64,000 nucleotides of DNA, from the NCBI RefSeq assembly GCF_001522545.3, contig NC_031770.1:6227321-6291320 (forward strand), read 5' to 3'. A program made the position numbers and the translations under genes. Of the stretch, positions 10,719 to 21,900 are shown in pieces; the first letter of the stretch is position 1, and each line of letters begins with the position of its first letter. The notes below the pieces were generated by a model that saw only the letters and a list, made by a program, of their open reading frames with translations, did no database searches and was not told the DNA's origin. Source of the DNA: Parus major. Taxonomy: Eukaryota > Chordata > Aves > Passeriformes > Paridae.

Positions 10719-13700
10719 ACCTCTTCTAAAAGGGAAAGAATGACAAGGACATCAGCCTCACTTATGAGATAAGGCAGCACCCACATTTTACAAAATCAGG
10801 TATTTAAAACACAAGGAGGACACAATTCCTACTTCCTACCTGAGCTCTGTCATCTTCAGAGCAGGAGCCCATGGATGTTTCCTGATCCCAGACTCCCTGA
10901 GGCTCCGGAGCAAGTGCTTCACCCACTGGGAGAAATCCAGTGGGTTTGCCAGGTTTTCCCAGGTCACCCATGGCCATGACAGCAAAGGGCAGCGTCTCCT
11001 TTAAACAAGGGTGCTGTGACTCATTCCCATCGTGGCAGATCCACAGGAAACATGGGGCAATATCAAAGGCAGAGGAGGAGACTCCAGCGAGGTGCAAAGG
11101 AGGAGCGGCAGCGCAGGGGCTCGGAGCGGGCATCGGCGCCAGCCGAAGGAGCAGGGGCTGAGCCGTGCCAGTCCCACCGAGCAAAAACACTCAGCTCCCT
11201 TTCAGCCATTAAAATGAATGAAGAGCAAGACTGTTTGGATAAACATCAGCCAAAAGAAACCTTGGAGGCTGTTAGAAGGCTACTGCTTCATACAATATAG
11301 ACCATGTTTCCAAATACAAATATTACACTTGGCAGAGACGCTCCTTTGCTTCATGAGTTATGTTGCACTTTTTGTTATGTTTAAGTTTGTGCAAGAGGTA
11401 TAAATAGCTGGGCTGGTATTAAATGAGCTTTTCATTTTTATTTTTTTTTATATTTTTTTTTGAAAAATATCAAAATGGTCTCAGCTCTTCATGGAACAAA
11501 CACACACTATATTCCTGTGCCTGAATTTTTGTTGCTAATTGCAGAAAATACCATGTAAGCGAAAAACAATGTTCAAGAGCCAGACGTGAAAAACACATCT
11601 TTCCTATATGAAGTCATTTTTTTCAGAGAGCTGTCTGGAGGAGGGCATCTGGATCACCACAGCATTGACATGTGTGCATACATGCACAGTGGCCTCACAG
11701 AACAGCAGCTTCTGCTCACGCTGCAGTGTGGAAAGCCCCAGGTCCCAGCTGAGGAACAGTGAGTGAGACAGATGTAGAGGGACCTGGTTTGGGGTGCCAG
11801 TCGCAACTTCTTTGGCTCATTCTGTATTCCCCAAGAGCAGAGGTAACAGGCAGTCCTCGTTATGTCCTGATTATAGACACAAGATAATGTTTGGTACTGT
11901 GTACAGCGATAATTATGGGCAGGAGGCAAATCCCAGCAACCACCCAAGCCTCTCCATCCCAGTGTGAGAAGATACTACAGCCTGAAGGCCAAAAGACATT
12001 TTCATTTGTTCTTTGATAAATCTGAGTGTGCATAAAGATGGGAGCACAGCAGGGCCCTCACTAGGCAAATCCCCACTGCTTCTTTATCACCACAATGGCA
12101 ATGTCTACCTGGTTTAACCAATTCCTACCTGAATGGATAAAAGAGTTACTTCTAAAGATGGATGCAGATTGAACTATCCAACATGGATGCAACATGAAAT
12201 GACTGTCTTAGACAAACCAGAGAGAGTAGTTCAAATACCTTTAGTTTAGCACAGAAAAGGGTTATCAACTTCAGGCAGCACAAAGGGTTGTCTATTCTCA
12301 CTGAAGTCAATATTTTTTTCCATTTAAAAAAAAAACTTACTAAATATTCCCAAGTTTTTTCAAAGTGTTACAAGACCACCAAGCCAACAGAGCAGAGTGA
12401 GATTAGTGATTAACAATCACAACTTCTGCAGCCTATGGAAAAGGAATAATGTATACTGTTCAGTTGCAGGGATGTTAAAGGGAATGGCACACAAAGTCCT
12501 TTCTTAAATAAAAGATATTTTTCTTGTGAGTGGACATGGGGAATGTGATTATCCAATGTGCCATGCAGAACCTTTCCATCCATTCATTCCACCTCAGCAG
12601 TCAGGTGAGACAGTCAAGGAGAGTCTCACCTCACAAATGCTTTGAGCTCAGATGTTGGAACAGCATCAGATCAAATGCTGTAGATTAACAGTGAAAAGTA
12701 CAGGAAGAACCACAAAACCATTTTCTCCTCTAATCCCTCATGGTTTTGCTGATGGCCAGACCCACTCATCAGAAGCAGATGAGTGTGCATTGCACTACAT
12801 CTTTATAAATAGCTTGTTGACTATTCTTCTGGTTATTTCCCCTTGTACCAATGTAGGGAGAAATACTGGTCACTGCTGTTACAGTAGCTGATGGAACAGA
12901 ATAAGAATTACTTTCAAAACCCCACAGAAATGCTGGTAATTTTACAAAAAATTTGGTAATTTTTGCACTACTGCATTTCAGGAAGTGTCCAACCAGTAAT
13001 AGTCATCCTACAGCACCGTGGCCAATCTCAGTTGAAAAGCTTCTGCTTATCTCCAAATCAATGGTCCTTGAGCTCATTTTCAGTTCACATTTTTGGCTGT
13101 GAGAAGTAGCTTGTTTTTCATCCAGTGTGATAATCCCCAGAACACATACTTAGAACGAGCTGAGTTAGACTTATGCAGCTCTGGACTCATTTTCTACAAA
13201 AACAGCATCTCCCAAAACAAAGGTATGGGACAAAGCAAACACACTGTGAACCAGAGAAGAGCCATTCCCTGTGTTTGCTTGCTGCCATTTCTCATTTGGA
13301 AAAAAGTGTATTTTTAACAACACAGAATTAGTAGGGGGTGGTGAACCTTAAGCTGTCATTAGAGGCTGCCAAATGAGCCAGTGTCCCTTGTGCTGGTGAG
13401 TAAACAGGGGTGTATGAGGGCTGAACAAACAAATAAACAGAGCAGGCAGGGGTGGCTTTCTGGACTCCTGCATATGTCAGTGGTGTGGGAGTGAAGAGAA
13501 ACCCTGAGCTATTTTCTCTCTGCTTTCACACCAGACATGGGTGCCTGGGGTCCCTGTCTGGACTGCTGAGATCAGCTCAGTTTCCTGTTTCCCTGTGGTT
13601 AAACCCATCAAAACATCACTCCACTCACAGAGGAGCCCCTTGCAGTACTATTGAAGAAGAACAACGTGGAGGAAATTCAGCCTCTGGATGAATAAATCTG

Positions 13701-14917
13701 GCCAGTGAGATTCCTTTACAAACCAGGCAGATGCTGGCCCATCAGAGCTGCAGAATGTATGAGCAGAGTTTTTATACTTCTTAACACATATTGCTTGTAT
13801 GGAGCCACATCACAGCAGGAGGTGGGAACCCTCCTGTGCATGGTCAGACAAACCTGGGTGGATCCTACCAATGTAAAATTGATGTGCAGACCACTCTGTA
13901 TGAATGGTTTGAGCTCTGTGCCTGCCCACGCATGGTGACTTCAAACATTCTCAAATATTCTCAATAACTTCCCTGGGAAATCAAATGTGAACCAGACTTG
14001 TGACACCTCTCTGATGGTGACCTTGCCAGCTGAGCTCAGACAAACTTCCCTGCATTCATATGAAGAAATAGAAGTATCATCCCTCAGTTCTTTTCCCCAA
14101 CCTGCCCACAAAAGCAGAATTTCTGCTAAAATTAAAATCTTACTCATGCATAAAGGAGGAAGAGCAAGGAGACTGAGGAAAACACGATGTGCACAGACTT
14201 GGCAAACACCACTCATGGTTTCTGCGTGGGGATTAGGACAGCCCAGCCTCTGGGCAATCTTACAGCTATATTTATGGTAGCTGTGCTTCTGCTAAGGATT
14301 TTGTTTTCCCATTCACACAATATTCTGCACCTTCTTTCTCTGTCTTCACTGTGAATCCAAAATTGTCCATCTATTTTGAAACCTTACTTACTCAACTCCT
14401 GCTTTGTCTCCTTGGCTAAGATAGCTCTGTCAAGAAAAGGTAATGCCTTAAAAATGCTTTGACTTTGCTTTTTGTACTTACTATGGACTGAAGAGGTTAA
14501 AGTTTTCTTGTCATTTTTTAAAGTGTAAAATTATCATGGTGTTAAACATATCCATCAAAAGCAGTAACTGCTTTCACTTGCATATTGTTACCATAAAATT
14601 TCCCTGAATCACCTACAGAACTGACATTCTCACACAGGCAACAAGGACAAAGACTATGCTATACATTTCTGGATTTTAAGTTATGACCTAAAGGTAGAAA
14701 AAAAGCAATGAGCTACCAGTTGTCTGTTGACATTCTGAGGTTTCCCTCCCTCACTGCTCTGTGTAAAACAAACAGGTGAGAGCAGCCTCCTTCCAGCACC
14801 AAGTGTATCCACTGCCAAGAAATAGATGTGGGACTCACATTCCCTGCTGTTTGCAGTGGCTGTTGCCTTTCAGAGGCACAATGTTTGTTCTCCAAGAGGA
14901 GGGAGTTCAGGGAATTT
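10719..14917. other. Intergenic DNA, no gene supported
   Basis: No recognisable exons or repeat families. Positions 11080-11185 are CpG-dense, with about ten CpGs, and sit inside short open frames on both strands. There is a T-rich tract near 11432-11462. The rest appears unstructured. Confidence 0.45.
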
Positions 14918-14946
14918 CCCCCACCCACCCACACCCCCCCCTTCCC
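14918..14946 (-). other. Potential G-quadruplex motif (minus strand)
   Basis: The plus strand carries C-runs of 5, 3, 3, 8 and 3 separated by one to three bases. The minus strand therefore has at least four G-runs of three or more with loops of one to three bases, which satisfies the usual G3+N1-7 quadruplex pattern. No gene is attached to it in this window. Confidence 0.7.
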
Positions 14947-15756
14947 ATGAACACACATTCCTTTGGCCATGCCCTCACAGGCTGCCACCCCTGCACCTCC
15001 AACTGATGCAGACTGTGCCTGACCTGAGGAGATTCTGCCTGAGGTGGCTCCATTGGGAAGCTCTGCTGACTGAGCCTGAGCTCTGTTATACAGTTTGAAA
15101 GAAGTTTCCCTGCATAACTCACAGGCATCATTCAACCAAAGCCAAGCATTTGCCTTCTATATCCTCCTAAACACCATTTCTGCACCAGGGACATGGGTTC
15201 ATTTGGGTTACTGGAGTTTAGCAGCCTGCCAAAAATTTCCCGAGGTTCCTGCATTTCACAGAGGCAAACAGTGCTGTGGAAACTCGGGAATTGCACAGCT
15301 GAGCCAGGGATGGGCATCCCCCCTAGGATACCCAACAGCCCCTCATGTTTCCTGGCCTTCTCTCCTTCCCTAGGTGTCAATGGCTCCAAACTCCAGCACG
15401 TTCATGAGTCACTGACATTTCTAGGGGTGAGCACACAGAGCATGAGCCCTGATTTAGCTGGTGAGGAAGCAATGATTTATATTAACATTTGAAGCAGGTC
15501 ATTAAATATGACCCCCTCACTGCAAACCCCATGCTGAGCAAGATATTTTCTTGTAAATGATTTACCAGCAAGCTTTTCATACTTTAGCCTTCTAGGTTTT
15601 CCATAACTGAAGTCAGGCTCACTCACATTTCCCAAGCCCTGGTAGCGGCTTTGCTTCAAATCATGAAGGCATCTGAAGGCTGCTCCAAATTGTCTGGGGA
15701 CAGCTCAGCAAAGAAGCAGAATTTGGGGCTGTTTGTGGCTTTCTCTGTCCCAGTTC

Positions 15757-15892
15757 TGTGATAAGGTGTATGAGAAATCCAGGAGGTTTCTGTGGTAAGG
15801 CATATGAGAAATCCAGGAGGTTTCTGTGATAAGGCATATGAGAAATCCAGGAGGTTTCTGTGATAAGGCATATGAGAAATCCAGGAGGTTTC
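15757..15892 (+). repeat. 34-bp minisatellite, four copies
   Basis: Four tandem copies of a 34-bp unit (core 'aaggcatatgagaaatccag', then 'gaggtttctgtg'). The second copy has 'ggtaagg' for 'gataagg', the first has 'gtgtatg' for 'gcatatg', and the last runs into unique sequence. Because 34 is not a multiple of three and the unit lacks minus-strand stops, all three minus frames stay open through the array, producing spurious protein repeats. Confidence 0.93.
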
Positions 15893-16204
15893 TCTTGAGG
15901 CACACAGGTAATCTCTGGTTGACTTTCTCTGTCTGACATTGCTGGATCTCAATGGATGGACCTGCCACCTGCCCAGGAAGGGGTACTGCTCTTCTCTGAG
16001 CTCTCAGCTCCATGGCCAGTGTGATGCTGAGCCCACAGGTGGGTTCCTGCCTGCACGTGGAGCCTCGTGTCCACTACATTCCAGTGCCTGGAACAGTGCA
16101 GGGACTTCTGCCAAGGCTGTGGCTCTTCCCAGGGTGGCAGTACCTGCACTCCAGCCAGGGAAACTCAGCTCATGCCAGAGGGCAGCAGCATGGGCAGCAG
16201 GTCA

Positions 16205-16751
16205 GGGGATTCTACCCCTCTTCTCTGGTCAGACCCCACCTGGGATGCTGCATCCAGCTCTGGGATCCTCAGCAAGGAAGGACATGGACTTGTTTGAGCA
16301 GGTCCAGATGAGGGCCTTGAAGATAATCAGAGGGCTGGGCACCTGTGCTGTGAAAAAAAACAGAGAGGTGGGCTTGTTCAGCCTGGAGAAGAGAAGGCTC
16401 CAGGGAAGCCTCCAAGCCCCTGCCACTACCTAATGGTATCTTTAAAAAAGATGGGGATAAACTTTGTAGCAGGTCCTGTTGCGATAGGACAATATATTTT
16501 AAACTGAAGGAGGGTTGATTTAGAGTAGGTATTAGGAGGAATTTTTTTTACAATAAGGATGGTGAAACATAGGCATAAGGTGCCCAGAGAAGCTGTGGAT
16601 GTTCCATCCCTGGAAACATTTAAGGTCAGGTTGGATGGGGTTTTGAGCAACCTTGATGCAGTGGATGATGTCTCTACTCACTTCAGAGGGGCTGGACCAG
16701 CTGGCCTTTAAAGGTCCCTTCCAACCCAAACCATTCCATGATCTGTGATAA
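16205..16751 (+). mobile_element. CR1 LINE fragment, 3' end of ORF2 plus 3' UTR
   Basis: About 550 bp in sense orientation. The left part matches the end of the CR1 pol reading frame ('tctggtcagaccccacctgg', 'ttcagcctggagaagagaag'). The middle has 'ggtcctgttgcgataggaca' and 'ttacaataaggatggtgaaa'. The right part has 'agagaagctgtggatgttcc' and the terminal 'ccttccaacccaaaccattc'. It is 5'-truncated, carries frameshifts and stops, and is not capable of movement. It is the longest CR1 copy in the window. Confidence 0.93.
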
Positions 16752-17398
16752 TGGAGCACCCAGAGCTGTTCTCCTTGGTGGGGAAACCCCAAATCCTGCC
16801 TGCACGCCCTTCTCTGGGACTGGCCATCCTCAACAGCAATCCTCAGAACACCTTTCCAAGGCAGAGAAATCTGGGAAACAGAAGAAGCCGCCGCTATGCT
16901 CATACCCCACTTTTTCCATCATGAATTAAGTTGTACTCGTGTCCTTCTGAGAGGCATTTATAGTTCTGCAACCTCCCATCATCCAATCCAAACTCCCACT
17001 GAAGTCCATGGAAGCAATCTATCTTGTGCTATGTCAGCTTCAGGCCAGCTTCAGTCTCCAAAGGACAATCACAGCTGAAGATAAACAAACAAGCTGCACA
17101 GCTCTGTTTGATTTTGCCTTTTAAGTATAATTTTTCATCTGTGCAACTAGAACTAGAACTGTTCCCTCACAAATGAGGCTGGATCATATTGCATGCTGCT
17201 TTTGATAGCATGAGAAACAAAATATTTGCATTTATTTAGCTGGCAGATTGTTTTCTCCTTTTATGGAGGGTAAAAAAGCCTCAATCAAAAAAATCAGAAT
17301 ATTTACTCTCTTCATAAAGAATATTGATTTCTGATATTCTGAATATCTGATGCACCTTAAAGGCCAAGAGCCTTATAAAAAAATAAGCATGATTAAAG

Positions 17399-17482
17399 GA
17401 TAAATGAATATTTACATAAAATATATAAAGAATATATAGATAAAACACACATATTATATATATACAATATAAATAATAAAAT
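17399..17482 (+). repeat. AT-rich low-complexity tract
   Basis: This is a run made almost only of A and T, with imperfect ATAT and AATA units ('catattatatatatacaata'). It explains the Tyr/Ile-rich minus-strand open frame over the same bases. Confidence 0.85.
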
Positions 17483-17734
17483 GAATAAAGCCTCATTCTT
17501 GCTTTAGGATCAGCCACATATGAGGTATCAATATTGAAAACATTCAGTATTTGATGTCAAGTTCATACCTTCCCCACAAGCAGTTGGAAGAGGACAATGC
17601 TTCCAGGAAGGCAGATAATTTTCATTATTTTTTTAAGCAGGGACTCATATAAACCATACAAGGGAAAACTATTTGTGACCATGTTTGTAACCTTCATTTT
17701 TTTAAAATTGCTCCAGCTTTTGGACAATTCCAGG

Positions 17735-18055
17735 CAACTGAGGCCGGCCTGGTTGGTGCCAGTGTCATTCCTGCCTGGTGCAGCTGCTCGAGCCCGGCGT
17801 GTCCGGAGCCAGCGGGGAGAGGAGTGGATGTGCTGGCACTCAGCTTTGGGCTCCGGCTCCCCGAGGACAGGCAGGGATTGGTGCTGCATTTCAGCCTCCC
17901 TGAGCAGCACGGCTTTAGCCTTAGTCCCGGCTCTGGACAGGGGGGACAGCCTCGCTGCCCTCTCTGCTGTGCCAGGAAGTCCCAGCTCCCGGGGTACAGC
18001 TCAGTAACAGCGCCAGGGCTTCATCCCGGGTTCCCAATAGCCCGGGGGGGAAAAC
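17735..18055. other. CpG-rich block next to minisatellite
   Basis: About fifteen CpG dinucleotides fall in roughly 320 bp of clearly GC-rich DNA, while the adjoining 17100-17700 is AT-rich and CpG-poor. The size and density are like a small CpG island. No first exon, splice donor or recognisable protein begins here, so a promoter role is only a possibility. Confidence 0.4.
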
Positions 18056-18139
18056 TCTGCCAGGGATTCACATAGGAGACACATCGGGATGATGCTCTGC
18101 CCTGCTCACACCTTGCCTCCCGAGCTGGCAGCGGCGGGG

Positions 18140-18611
18140 AGGGAGAGGGAAAGGAGCATCAGGAGAGGGAATGGAGCATCAGGAGAGGGAATGGAGCAGC
18201 AGGAGAGGGAATGGAACAGGAGGAGAGGGAATGGAGCAGCAGGAGAGGGAATGGAGCAGNNNNNNNNNNNNNNNNNNNNNNNNNNNNNNNNNNNNNNNNN
18301 NNNNNNNNNNNNNNNNNNNNNNNNNNNNNNNNNNNNNNNNNNNNNNNNNNNNNNNNNNNNNNNNNNNNNNNNNNNNNNNNNNNNNNNNNNNNNNNNNNNN
18401 NNNNNNNNNNNNNNNNNNNNNNNNNNNNNNNNNNNNNNNNNNNNNNNNNNNNNNNNNNNNNNNNNNNNNNNNNNNNNNNNNNNNNNNNNNNNNNNNNNNN
18501 NNNNNNNNNNNNNNNNNNNNNNNNNNNNNNNNNNNNNNNNNNNNNNNNNNNNNNNNNNNNNNNNNNNNNNNAGGAGAGGGAATGGAGCAGCAGGAGAGGG
18601 AATGGAGCAGC
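18140..18611 (+). repeat. 20-bp minisatellite containing an assembly gap
   Basis: Tandem copies of a 20-bp purine-rich unit ('aggagagggaatggagcagc', with variants 'gagcatc' and 'gaacagg') are visible on both sides of a run of Ns at 18260-18571. The gap sits inside the array, so the true copy number is unknown and the Ns are an estimate. The 20-bp period cycles through all three frames, so long open frames over it are artefacts. Confidence 0.95.
18260..18571. other. Assembly gap (312 Ns)
   Basis: An unbroken run of undetermined bases whose edges are both in the same 20-bp repeat, consistent with a repeat-collapsed scaffold gap. Confidence 0.99.
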
Positions 18612-18750
18612 AAGACGCGGTGTCCCTGAGCCCGTGAGTTAGTCGGGCTGCTGAAAGCGTGTCCCTGTCTGTGGTACCCTCCTGTGGCCAGGTCTGACAT
18701 AGCAGCCACAGACACCTGCCGCGCTCCTTCCCCGTGCGCTCCCAGTTGGA

Positions 18751-18945
18751 GAATCGGGGAGCGGCTCCCGTTGGAAGAGACCTGTACAGGCTGTCTGATC
18801 CAATCCCCCTGCCATGAGCAGGGACATCTTCAACCAGACAGGCTGCTCAGAGCCCCATCCAGCCTCACGGTGAACGTTTCCAGGGATGGGGAATCCTCCA
18901 CCAGTCTGGGCAACCCGTGCCAGTGTTTGGGCACAAACCTTCATC
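18751..18945 (-). mobile_element. CR1 LINE 3'-end fragment
   Basis: An antisense CR1 tail with 'ccgttggaagagacctgtac', 'ccctgccatgagcagggaca', 'ggctgctcagagccccatcc', 'cgtttccagggatggggaat' and 'ggcaacccgtgccagtgttt' in the canonical order. It runs directly into a CATC microsatellite. Confidence 0.92.
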
Positions 18946-18996
18946 CATACGTCCATCCATCCATCCATCCATCCATCCATTCATCCATCCATCCAT
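18943..18996 (+). repeat. (CATC)n microsatellite
   Basis: About a dozen CATC/ATCC units with two interruptions ('atacgtc' and 'attcatc'). It follows the CR1 fragment without a break. It encodes the His-Pro-Ser-Ile repeats seen in translated frames, which are not a real protein. Confidence 0.93.
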
Positions 18997-21900
18997 GTGA
19001 CTGCCCTGCCCGGCATTATCTCACCCCCAGTGACCCCATCCTTTGTGCTCATCTGGAGCGACCTCCAAGCCACCCACAGCACTGCTTCCTCCCCAGCGAT
19101 CCCCACGCCACCCTTGGTCCTTGACCCCTGGTTTTGGAGCAGAGCCCTCAGGGAGCAGGGAGCTCCCAAGGCTCTGGACACGGCCCAGCACAGGGCTCAG
19201 CAGCTCCCGGCTCTGTTGCTCACCAGAGGCTGCCCAGAGGAGCCGTGCAGGGATGGCTCCTGCCTCTTTTCTCTTGATGATGCAGCTGCTCCTGCAGCTC
19301 CCTTCCAGCTGTCTGTGTGCGTGGGCAGGACTCAGAGCTCCCACAGCCATTCCACATCGCCAGACACCGCCACTTTCTCTGCTTCCAGCAAGCACAGCCC
19401 CTGTCAGCCCTTGGCAGGCAGCTGCTGCTGCTCCTGGTGTGGCAAGTTTGGGCTGGAAAACCAATGGAAATGGAACAGAGGCACCGGGTCCTCATCACTG
19501 CCCAGATCTGCAGCACGCTCAGCAGGCACTGGGCACTTCAGATTTTGAAGGATGCTGAAGATGCAGGGGAGCCCAGGGATGCAGGAACTTTCCTGACTAG
19601 TCTGAGATCGCAGCAATTGGTGCCCCATGCCCCCTTGTCTATCATCTCCTCCACATTCACAGCAAAAAGACTATTCCTCTTGCTGAAGTGGGGGAGGGAG
19701 GAGAAGGATTATTGGGTTTTCAGCCTTTTTCCGATACGCAAAGCAATGCCAACAGATGGAGCTGTGCAGAGCAGAGACCGCTCGCTTTGGCAGAGCACAG
19801 GGGAAGCAGCAGCCGAGCATGGAATTCGAATTCTTAAGCATAATGAGGCATGAATCATCTCCAAGCAGGAGACAAACTTTATTTACTATGCTCGAGTGAA
19901 AAATAAGTCTGTCAACAAAGCTATAGCCCAGAATGGGGGAATCCCAGGACTCCTCCATCCCTTCATGTGAGGATGTTCTGTCCCAGGAGAGAGGAAGGGC
20001 TCATCACAGCCCTTCAGCACAGGCTGGAGCCTCAAAGTCCTGAGCTGAACTCACATCATCACTCACCAGAGCTTCACATCAAAAGGATATATCGTGCAGG
20101 ACTTCTTCCTTCCCCCAGCCTAATCCCAGACTTCAAAGGCTGGACACAACGGCATGGCACAGAGCTTCCACCCATCATCTCCTTGGAGTTGGATCAAAGT
20201 TCTCAGCTAAGGCCTCTTCCCTAACCCGAGGCCACAAGCACACTATGGAGACTCCATAGCTCACCAGGAAAGCAGGGATGCAGGAGCAGCAGGCTACCAG
20301 GACAGAAAGAGGAAAAAGTCAACAGCAGGTGACCCTTTTTGGATTTGTATACACAGACAGTGAACTTGAGAGTTGCACAGTTTCACCAAGAAATAAGCTT
20401 ATCTTGTTTAGCTAAACCTATAAACTTAAAAGTCCACTGTCAAGTTAGTGGGGGTTTTTTTGGTTTTTTTCCTTCCTGACAAGATGGACTGAAACAAAAT
20501 GTACTTGGTATCCTCACTGGCACATGACTAACAGGAACAAGGTCTTGCAGCCTATCTGCATGGGAGATAGAAATAATTAGAATATTTAAGATGAGGAGGA
20601 GATGTCAGCTCTCATTTGAAACAATTTTTCCTTTTTGGTATTTTCAGGTAAGGAGAATTAGTTATCAGGAAGGGAAAAGAGTTTAGATCTTCTTTCCAGC
20701 CATGTGAAAGGTTTCAGCAAAGGAGAAAAAGCTTATGTGGTCTTTCTCTTACAAGCCCACTTCACTGTACCTACTTTTATGTCATGAATAGAGGATTTTT
20801 TCATGGCAAAATTACATGGACATCATATTGGTCTTTACAACAGGGCTGCATGAAGCAATATCTTTGATGAAGAATTTTCAGGGCAGAAAAAAGAAACTCA
20901 CCAGAAAGTACAAAAGGGCTGGATGGCACCTTTGCCATGCTGCCAGCAGAGATGCAGTGCCTTATTTAGTTGATATTCAGTACAAGATTGGCAATTCATA
21001 ACTGTGCAAGTGATTCTTACCAGTTGTGAAAAATCTCAGATCTGAAAAATCTGAGAAATTAAATAGGCAAAAAAACTGGTGAAAATAAATAGAAATTAAA
21101 ATTCAAAACTTTTGCACCAGATTAAAAGGTTCTCATTTGAGAATGAAGCTGTTCTCTAATCACTGGATCAAACAATGCCTGGTTTCTTCCACATTTGTGC
21201 CAACAGAGCTCACAGCAACATACATTTTAGCCCTAACTGGGAAAAAAGTCCTGTACAAAGGCTTTTTTGGGCATGGATCCTCGAGGGGCTCACCAGTCTT
21301 CATTCAGTTCTGGAACTTGCTGCATTTCCTTGTTCTTTCTAGCCACACACATTCATTTCACAGGGGAAATTTAATTATTGACCCTCTGTTAGTAGTATTG
21401 AAGTGAAACAAGTGATGGTGCTGGAGAAAGAGAAAATAAAGATGAAAAGAGAACAGTGGAGAGAACAGGATATAAAGTGGACATTAATAAATATAATACA
21501 TGCACATACAGTCCAGGATCACACTAGCCTGAAAGAACCTGGACCTAGGAATTCCAAATGAATAATTAATCACACTGACTAGCCAGCCTGGGCACCATTA
21601 TTACTAAAAAAAAAAAAAAGTTAAAATATAGTTTTTGGAGTCTTCGACTTTTTTAAGGTGGAGACCTCAAGCGTTTTCCCAGGCAAATTACTCTGCTGAT
21701 TCTTAGCAGTGGTGCAGAAGGGACAACAGCATCAGAGTGATGGATACAGGCTTTAGTCCTCCCAGTATCCTGAGATACAAATCACCAAGCTGTGGCATTC
21801 AGGAAGAATCCTGAAGACATTGTGACATATCCTGGGGGCAGGGCTTGGGCAAGGTGAGCGCTACAACTCAGTTTGGGAGGAAAACAAAAGCAACAGGTTT

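Noticed and set aside
15656..16013. Three overlapping minus-strand ORFs with repeated peptides
   Set aside because: All come from reading the 34-bp minisatellite in different frames.
18089..18637. Long open frames across the Ns and the 20-bp repeat
   Set aside because: They are produced by undetermined bases and a stop-free tandem unit, and are not genes.
18886..19548. 220-codon plus-strand frame with His-Pro-Ser-Ile repeats
   Set aside because: It starts in an antisense CR1 tail and runs through a CATC microsatellite. The rest resembles no protein and has competing frames on both strands.
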